Positions 57,042 through 64,000 of a DNA stretch of 64,000 nucleotides are shown one piece after another. The notes beneath the pieces were generated by a model. The model searched no databases. It was not told where the DNA came from and saw only the letters and a program-made list of their open reading frames with translations. Position 1 is the first letter of the stretch; the number at the start of each line of letters is the position of its first letter. The stretch is from Benincasa hispida. Taxonomy: Eukaryota > Streptophyta > Magnoliopsida > Cucurbitales > Cucurbitaceae. The stretch covers positions 38,491,254 through 38,555,253 of the forward strand of contig NC_052349.1 in assembly GCF_009727055.1 (NCBI RefSeq), read 5' to 3'. Position numbers and translations under genes: made by a program.

Positions 57042-59242
57042 TGAAGGAAATCGGAAATGAGATTTCCATGAGCAGCGGAACAAGACTATTCCAAATTACA
57101 ATCATGAATCAAAAAATCATTTACAGTCGACTTCAAACAGACAGTTATATGATTCATACAGAAATTACAGCATGTAAAACACAAAGGAACAGAGAGTAAA
57201 ACTCTACGCACATAGGCAGAAGCGTCTCCACGCTCCGATGCGCACTCTGATCGAACAATAGAGATCACGAACACTCGATCTACACGGCCGCAACACCGTA
57301 CGAACACTTCGTGCTTGTCCTCAGCGATCTCTTCGGTCACGAACTCCTTCACAACACGAAACGAATACCGCGCTCGTCCTCAACGACAACGAACGGCCTC
57401 CAGAAAACCTGGAATGATGTCGAGTTGAGTCTGAACACCACAACCAAAGCGACCTTGGTATTCTCGGTGTGAGAATCCAGAGGGTGGGCTCTGTTCAGAC
57501 TTGGTATGAGGCAGACGAATAGAAGGAAACAACGATCGCGTACACGACTGGGCAAGTGGGAAGATGGCTAAGACTATCGTATAGATTGATGCCCAATCGT
57601 TTAGATAAAGCTATGCAATCGTTTAGACCTATCGTCTAGCTCAGTTTTGCCTACAATCTCTACACACGATCGTTTAACTTGGCCCAGCGATCGTCTAGCA
57701 AAACTATGTTGATCGTTTAGTAAATACTGCACGATTTGTTTGCTCGCCCAGCCGTCGTTTAGTAAATCTGTATTTACTTGACGTACCACCGTGAGTTTTC
57801 TTATATGCCAAGAGAAAACTCAAAATTCTTTTCAAAACTTTTGTAAAAAACCGCTTTTCAAAAATAGGAAACCACTTTTCTTTTAAACTCATGATTACCA
57901 TGATTCAATAACCACCACTACTTTGGTTATTTAAAAGAAAAAGTATTAATTAATCTAATAATTAATATTATTTATAAATATAAATGATAACCAACTTATC
58001 ATACTATATTTTACACTATAGTTTTAATATTTCTTCTCATGAAACATATAAACCATAGTTCTTTTTCTATTCCATGGTACTTAATGTAAATCTCATTTAC
58101 ATCAATCCTCCACTAGATGTATCTCATACATCATACCGATTATATCATATATAATCAAAATACCTCTTGTCAATTTGAAGATTTCAAATCACCACCAAGA
58201 ACTGATCCTCAACAGAATCCAAGCTACCAAGGAGACCTCATGAACCTGTAGATCCGAAGCTTCAACAGTTCGTGAATAACTGACTAAACTCTTTAGTCAC
58301 GGGATCCACCATCCGTTAACTGCTAGGCACTCCACTAAAGACCGACAGTTGAACTCTCCTCACTATAGATATATTATGTGTTCATCTTAACCAATCAGCA
58401 GTGCGACAACCCTTCATAGATCGCTCGTAAGTACAGTTAGGCTAATAACCGTTATGCCCCTGTAGTTACATTTGTCTCCTTAAGTACCACTGATCCCTCT
58501 AATGAACATAAGTCATAGTCCTACTATGACTGAGTCTTCTCTTCCAAAGAGAAGCTGTGGCCACTATGTTTAAGCCCCAGAATCAGCCTTTAAGGGAGCA
58601 ATCTCTCTACTTATCCATGCTTCGGGAAAGGAGAGAATTCCATCTTGTGGATTGAGTTTCCAGCTCCCAGATCAGACAAGTCCCCAAAAAGGTAGACATG
58701 TTGAGTTGGCAATCTGGCCACTCTCACCCATACTAATCAAAAGACCGCTCTCAAATGCAAGAGTTCACAAAACATTCAGGATTGAGGTCGTGTCACCTAT
58801 GGTCGTTTAGGTGAGATGCAAGTCTCTAGTATCAACGATGTTATATACAGAGTCTAGTCATCTCGTGGTCCAGGCCTTATATAAACTCTTTGTATAAGAC
58901 ACCCCTGCTCCACGTCTCCACATGAATGGTCAGGATCTACCATCTGTAGTAGTTTACAACACTTGTAAACCTCTACAAAGCGGGCCGTATCTGTAGTGTC
59001 ACTAGGATCAGGTATCCCACCTTAATCCTTATACTACAGACCGATTTAGGTTATCAGTTAAGGCATGATCTACTTGTATATCACATATACATGCTTATGT
59101 TCATATAAGATAACCAAGGAGCTTTGTTTATTGGGTATGAGTAAATGCCAGAATTAAAAAAAACGCTTATTTTATTCATTGAACAATGTGTATCTTTACA
59201 AAACAACGAGACTCTGGGAGAATTAGGACACTAATCCCAACA
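57042..59242 (-). mobile_element. Solo LTR, 2.2 kb, inserted in a MULE intron
   Basis: Starts TGTTGGGATTAGTGTCC at 59242 (minus) and ends TTTCCTTCA at 57042. Flanks AAAAT (57037-57041) and AAAAC (59243-59247) form a 5-base duplication with one mismatch. It matches the plus-strand copy at 8362-10502 throughout. Open frames at 57086-57555 are LTR shadows. The palindrome array is at about 57530-57780. Confidence 0.85.
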
Positions 59243-59271
59243 AAAACGTGGGTAACTAAGATGTGAGTAAT

Positions 59272-61154
59272 TTATCTTGTGAAACACTCTCCCAATTCAA
59301 GAGCAGTCTCTATTTCTACACGACGAGCAGCGAAATAAGCAAAAGATCGATATAATGTTGCTTGGACTAGTACAGTGATGGGTAACTTTCTAGCTCCTTT
59401 CAGAACAACATTTGTACTTTTTGCCACATTTGTGGCTAGCCATCCATAATGATGACCACCATCATGTGATTGTGTCCACTGCTGCGGATCTATGGAAGCA
59501 AAATATCGTAAGCAATTAGGGTTTGCTGTTTGAAGTTTGGCCATACAGCCATTAAACTTTTGAACTTGAAATTTTGATTCTGCACTATACACCAAACTCT
59601 TCAATAAACTATTTTTGAACTTGTCGCTAAAATTACTCGCCACATGTCGCAAGCAAAATCTGTGGTGTACTCCAATCCAACTGTTGTTAGGGTTTCTGAT
59701 TGCATATATAATGCCTTTGTGTTTATCTGAAATTAGACATGTTCCCTCCCTTCCATGCACCACATAAGCCCATAAATTCCTCAAAAACCAGCCCCACGAG
59801 TCAGTAGTTTCCTGCGATACAATGGCGTATGTAACTGGATAGACGTGACCATTTGCATCAACTGAGGTAGCAATTAACAATGTTCCTTCATACTTCCCAT
59901 ACAAATGGGTTTCGTCAATTTGAAGTAGTAGCCTGCAATGCTTGAAACCCTCCTAACAGGTCTAAACGACCAAAACACGCTAGTGAACATTACATGTCTT
60001 TCATCACAATCCACCTCATTTGGCCTCTAATGGACGACTGTATCGGGGTTTATGACTTGTAAGATATTCATCCATTTAGGCAGCAAATTGTACGAATCGA
60101 TCCAATCTCCAAATATCTTCGCAATTGCCTTTCTTCTTCCGTCCCACACGTTCCAATAACTGACGAAATAACCATACATTTTCAAGATAATATCTTGTAA
60201 TGTTTTAATGTCAACTGACGGATTTTTTTTTCACTATGCTGCTTACCTCAGATGCAATTAGATCTAAGTCCAATTGATTGTGATCCTGACTCAGTCTTGC
60301 ATACACACAAGAATGCGGGCCATTGTACTGGGTAATTTCAAATTTACCGTATTTTTTACGGTAAACAGCACGAAGTCTCCACATGCAACCATTGCCATAT
60401 CTTTTACACCTGACATCCCATGTTGTTTTCTTTGACTCAATGACTTCAAAATTTTGATGTCGATTGTTGAATAGTTTTTCACTGTATTTTTTAAACCCAA
60501 ATTGGAATTGAATATCATCTCCTTAAGCAATGAATCAGACCCTATATTACTGTCTTCCACCATTGTCGAATCGAGTTCAGTGGTCATCTCGTTCAGGTCT
60601 ATCTAAGTAAATGTTTTGGGGACTTCATGTACGCCCTAAAATTGACCAAGTAGTCGATCTAGATCGATATCATCATCGTCTATTTCAACTTCTTCGTCGT
60701 TTGTGGCAATAGTTGGATCACAATCACAATGCTCATCCTTCACATCATGGCTTTCCAACTCAACAGTAGTTTCAAGTTCTTCTCTCATTGATGCTGGACT
60801 TGGGACACTAGGTTGGGATATATACAGTTCAACTTTATTTGGAGGGTATGGAGCGTTGCTCATCATGAACCATACATCAGTCTCACTTCGTAGTGAGATG
60901 AGGATATAAAAAATGGATCCCGTTACATAACTACCATATCTAAATATTACCTCTACCCCATCATCTCTATTTATGGATAATGCATCACATAATCCATCGA
61001 TTAATGTATTGAAGTCAACTTGACAATGCATGTTTATACGAAGAGATGGTTGCCTATCATATTCTATCCTGTTTGGCTCATTAATAATGTTTCCGTGCAT
61101 ATAACATAAAAATTCCACAACGTCCATCGTAGTTTGACAAGTGTAATCTATCAT
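59272..61154 (-). pseudogene. MULE (MURA-type) transposase, N-terminal and DDE region
   Basis: Starts MIDYTCQTTMDVVEFLCYMH at 61154, then a Asp/Glu-rich linker and a MuDR-type N-terminal domain (KDMAMVACGDFVLFTVKNTV and shifted frames) with stops at 60636 and 60291. The DDE domain (59904-59272) reads QIDETHLYGKYEGTLLIATS, VDANGHVYPVTYAIVSQETT, DSWGWFLRNLW and LISDKHKGIIYAI, then RHVASNFSDKFKN. The usual first two Asp and a downstream Glu (SAESKF) are present, but upstream stops and frameshifts kill the gene. The coding DNA resumes after the LTR at 57035. Confidence 0.9.
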
Positions 61155-61659
61155 AATATTTCTAAGTATATATTAGACCAACTATATTAATGTGTGATTA
61201 CTATTTTTTTAATATGTAAAAATAAAGGAATGTTTTTTTAAATAATATCTACCATCAAACAAAATAATAATAAAAAAATATGTATAAAATCACGTGAAAT
61301 ATTGTTACTAAAGACATATATCATCATTTGACCATAAATCAATGATAAATATTCTTTTATATTGACATGAATCTTTGTTCTTTAATCATCATAAAATTTC
61401 CAATATTAAGGTGAATAATCCAAAATAAATTGACTAGATAAACAGTAAATATAACCACAACAAGAACAACACAATATTACTAACAATAACATTATATTAA
61501 CATTCAAACATTCAATATTCATTGATCAATACATCATTCCAAATAATTGTAAATAACTATATACATACACTTTGAATGACTTGATTGTAGAATTTTCTCA
61601 GAAATAATAACTACTATAAAAGAAAAAAAGTCAATACAAAATTATGGATATTTTACATT

Positions 61660-62770
61660 TTTAAAAATTTTACATTAAAATTTTTCTTTCAACGTGAATC
61701 AAAGATAATTTTGTATTTTAAAATTTTGAGTTACATTATTTCTACTAAAAGTATTTTTTTTACTATGTATGAAAAAAGAAATTATTTTTACTATGTAATA
61801 TTTTTTTTTTACAAAAATAAGAGCCACCAGGAACATATTAATAGCCAGTAGTAAAATTTTGAGTTACATTATTTTTACTAAAATAATTTTACATTAATAG
61901 CCATTAGGAACATATTAATAATTTTACATTAAAAATTTTCTTTCAACGTGAATCAAAGGTAATTATTTATTTTTAAAATTTTGAATTACATTATTTTTAC
62001 TAAAAGTATTTTTTTATTATGTATGAAAAAAACATTATTTTTACTATGTAATATTTTTTTATTAATGACTTTTTTATATGTTTGGACTCTTAACTCTTAA
62101 CTTTAAATTCTTTCTTTAATTCGTTTTAGTTTTTTTTTTCTTTTCTCCACAAATTAAAGTAATATCACTATTTTTTCCATTAGGAACATATTCTTAATTT
62201 TACATTAAAAACTACTAATAAATTTTAAAATTTTGGCAAAATGAAAAAAGATTTAAATATAACTTTTACATTTAAAAATATTTATTTTTTTCATTAAAAA
62301 CATATTAAATTCCTATTTTTAGATTCCATTAAAATTTGCTTTCAACGTGAATTAAGGATAATTTTTTATTTTTAAGAATTTGTGTTAGATTATTTTTACT
62401 AAAAATATGAAAAAAAAATATTATTTTTACTATGTAATATTCTTTTTTATTAATGACCTTTTTATACGTTTAAACATAAATAATTGCATACAATACCACT
62501 ATTAACTTTAAATTCTTTCTTTAATTCGTTTTAGTTTTTTTTTTTTCTTTTCTCCACAAAATAAAGTAATATCTCTATTTTTTTTCCCATTAGGAACATA
62601 TTATTAATTTTACATTAAAAACTACTAATAAATTTTACAATTTTGACAAAATGAAAAAATTTTTAAGTATAAATTTTACATTTAAATTTTTTTTCCATCA
62701 AGAACATATTTAAATACCTATTTTTAGAATTCGTTAAAATTTTCTTTCAACCTATTTTTAGATTTATTTT
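61660..62770. repeat. Tandem repeat with period about 400 bases
   Basis: TTTCAACGTGAATCAAAG lies at 61687, 61941 and (variant) 62340. CTTTAAATTCTTTCTTTAAT lies at 62101 and 62506. CATTAGGAACATATT recurs at about 61907, 62178 and 62588. Two near-full units of about 400-405 bases plus partial ones. AT-rich, non-coding. Confidence 0.8.
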
Positions 62771-62939
62771 TTTTCCCATTAAGAACGTTAATTTTTTTTA
62801 TTAATGATTTTTTAATATGATTAAACATAAATAATTTGAGACTATGATGTAATATTTTAAAAATCATAGTTGAACATTCTGAACTATATGTTTAAAATAA
62901 TTATCATAATTTGATATGCATAAGAAATAGATTGGGTTT

Positions 62940-63050
62940 ATTTTGAACAAAGTGTGAGTTGTTTTAGAACAAAGTGTGAGTTGTTTAGAAATATGCATAA
63001 GAAAGAGGTTAGAAAATTTATATTCTTTTTGAACAAAGTGTGAGTTGTTT
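62940..63050. repeat. Three copies of GAACAAAGTGTGAGTTGTTT
   Basis: A 20-base phrase occurs three times within about 100 bases, the first two almost adjacent. Confidence 0.85.
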
Positions 63051-63679
63051 GATTCCATTTAAAATCACCTAAATAAATTTTTTCATCCTAAAAAAACTAA
63101 CAAAGTAGCAATAAAATTGCAAGGTAATTATTTTTAAAGAAAGAGATAAAAACCAAAGAAGACATACTTACAGTTTATTATATTTTACCAAGTAAGACAT
63201 ACTCATTTTGATAGCTAAATATCAACCAAATACCAACCAGAAAAGCAAAAACAGAATGCCAACCAAATACCAAATACCAACCAGTAAAGTGGACTACATA
63301 TATAATACAATGTTAATCACATGTAATTCTCCCTTATGATAACCAACTATAAAAAATATATCAACTTATTAAAAGAAAAATATTGCACATTACCGAAAAA
63401 ACTTTGCACCTTATCAAATATTGCAACTTACCAAAAAAAACTTTGAATAATATCTACTGTAAACAAAATAAACATTAAAAAAATCAGTAAAAATTATCAA
63501 AAACTTAATTCAAAGTTAAATAACAAAAATATATCAGGGCGAAAAGAGTGAGGATCCTAAAATTTCCAAATATCAGTGGCCGACAACGGCAAGTTGATAT
63601 AGAAAAAGGGGGCGGTGGCGGGTAAGGGTTTTAGAGGAGAAGGAAGTGGTAGGAAAAAATGGGGAAGAAGGGATCTGGT

Positions 63680-63928
63680 TCCCATTTCTCGACGCCGCTA
63701 ACAAGCGTCGGGAGAAGCCGTCGACGGCTAATGTATGGCGTCGAACTCCCGACGCCCATTTTTAATCGTCGGGAGTTCCTCGGGAACTCCCAACAGGCCA
63801 TTATGGCATCGGGAGTTCTCCGAGAACTCCCGACGCCTTCTTACATGTCGGGAGAGACTGTTTCTATTGACGACCAAACTCCCGACGCCTATTTTAGGCG
63901 TCAGGAGAACTCATTTTTTCTTGTAGTG
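63680..63928 (-). mobile_element. Terminus of a CACTA (En/Spm) transposon with subterminal repeats
   Basis: Read inward from 63928 on the minus strand, the end is CACTACAAGAAAAAATGAG, the canonical plant CACTA terminus. The adjoining 240 bases hold many copies of CGTCGGGAGTT and its inverse AACTCCCGACG, typical subterminal transposase-binding repeats. Bases outside begin TAA. The other end is not in the window or is lost. Short ORFs here are accidental. Confidence 0.85.
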
Positions 63929-64000
63929 TAAAAACGAGGAGAAAAATGACAAAATGGTCAGAATTCGTCTGTTGAGCAGATGCAATTCCTAATGTTTTAG

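Overview
The window is nuclear DNA of a flowering plant: AT-rich, intron-rich genes with long introns, and dense retrotransposon and DNA-transposon debris. The repeat families (2-kb LTRs starting TGTTGGG with CGATCGTTTAG arrays, TATCAGTGATA palindromic repeats, a LINE family with a common 3' tail) look like those I associate with Cucurbitaceae. That placement is inference and was not searched. Three intact host genes are supported. IPMS (2-isopropylmalate synthase, + strand, 12 coding exons, 14044-26563, 630 aa) is the committed step of leucine synthesis in the plastid. PDXK/SOS4-type pyridoxal kinase (- strand, 12 coding exons, 36794-28115, 308 aa) belongs to vitamin B6 salvage. The two genes lie tail to tail, 1.55 kb apart, and I rebuilt every exon with consistent phase. 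Each contains one GC-AG intron. A single-exon trihelix-like DNA-binding protein with an acidic run and a long coiled coil is at 46539-47765 (+). Layout: 0.2-1.25 kb is a palindrome-rich tandem array. 3-5.2 kb is a patchwork of LINE RNase H, gypsy RT, an internally deleted LTR and copia gag remnants. 6.5-12.6 kb is a three-level nest of LTRs. 13.7-26.7 kb is the IPMS gene, with LINE pieces in its introns. 28.1-36.8 kb is the PDXK gene, also with LINE and MITE-like intron insertions. 38.9-42.1 kb holds a diffuse repeat and an LTR fragment. 42.5-44.9 kb is a gag-only copia element with PBS, PPT and two LTRs. 45.49-46.37 kb is a foldback element just upstream of the trihelix gene. 48-52 kb is AT-rich intergenic DNA with small palindromes. 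52.1-61.2 kb is a decayed Mutator-like element on the - strand: a MURA-type transposase broken by two 2-kb LTR insertions, followed by a plant mobile domain (PMD) pseudogene. 61.2-63.1 kb is a 0.4-kb tandem repeat. 63.66-63.93 kb is the end of a CACTA transposon. No rRNA, tRNA, CRISPR array or prokaryotic-type operon was seen. The most notable structures are the PMD-linked MULE with its nested insertions, the nested LTR stack with readable target-site duplications, the foldback element abutting the trihelix gene, and the pair of GC-AG introns.
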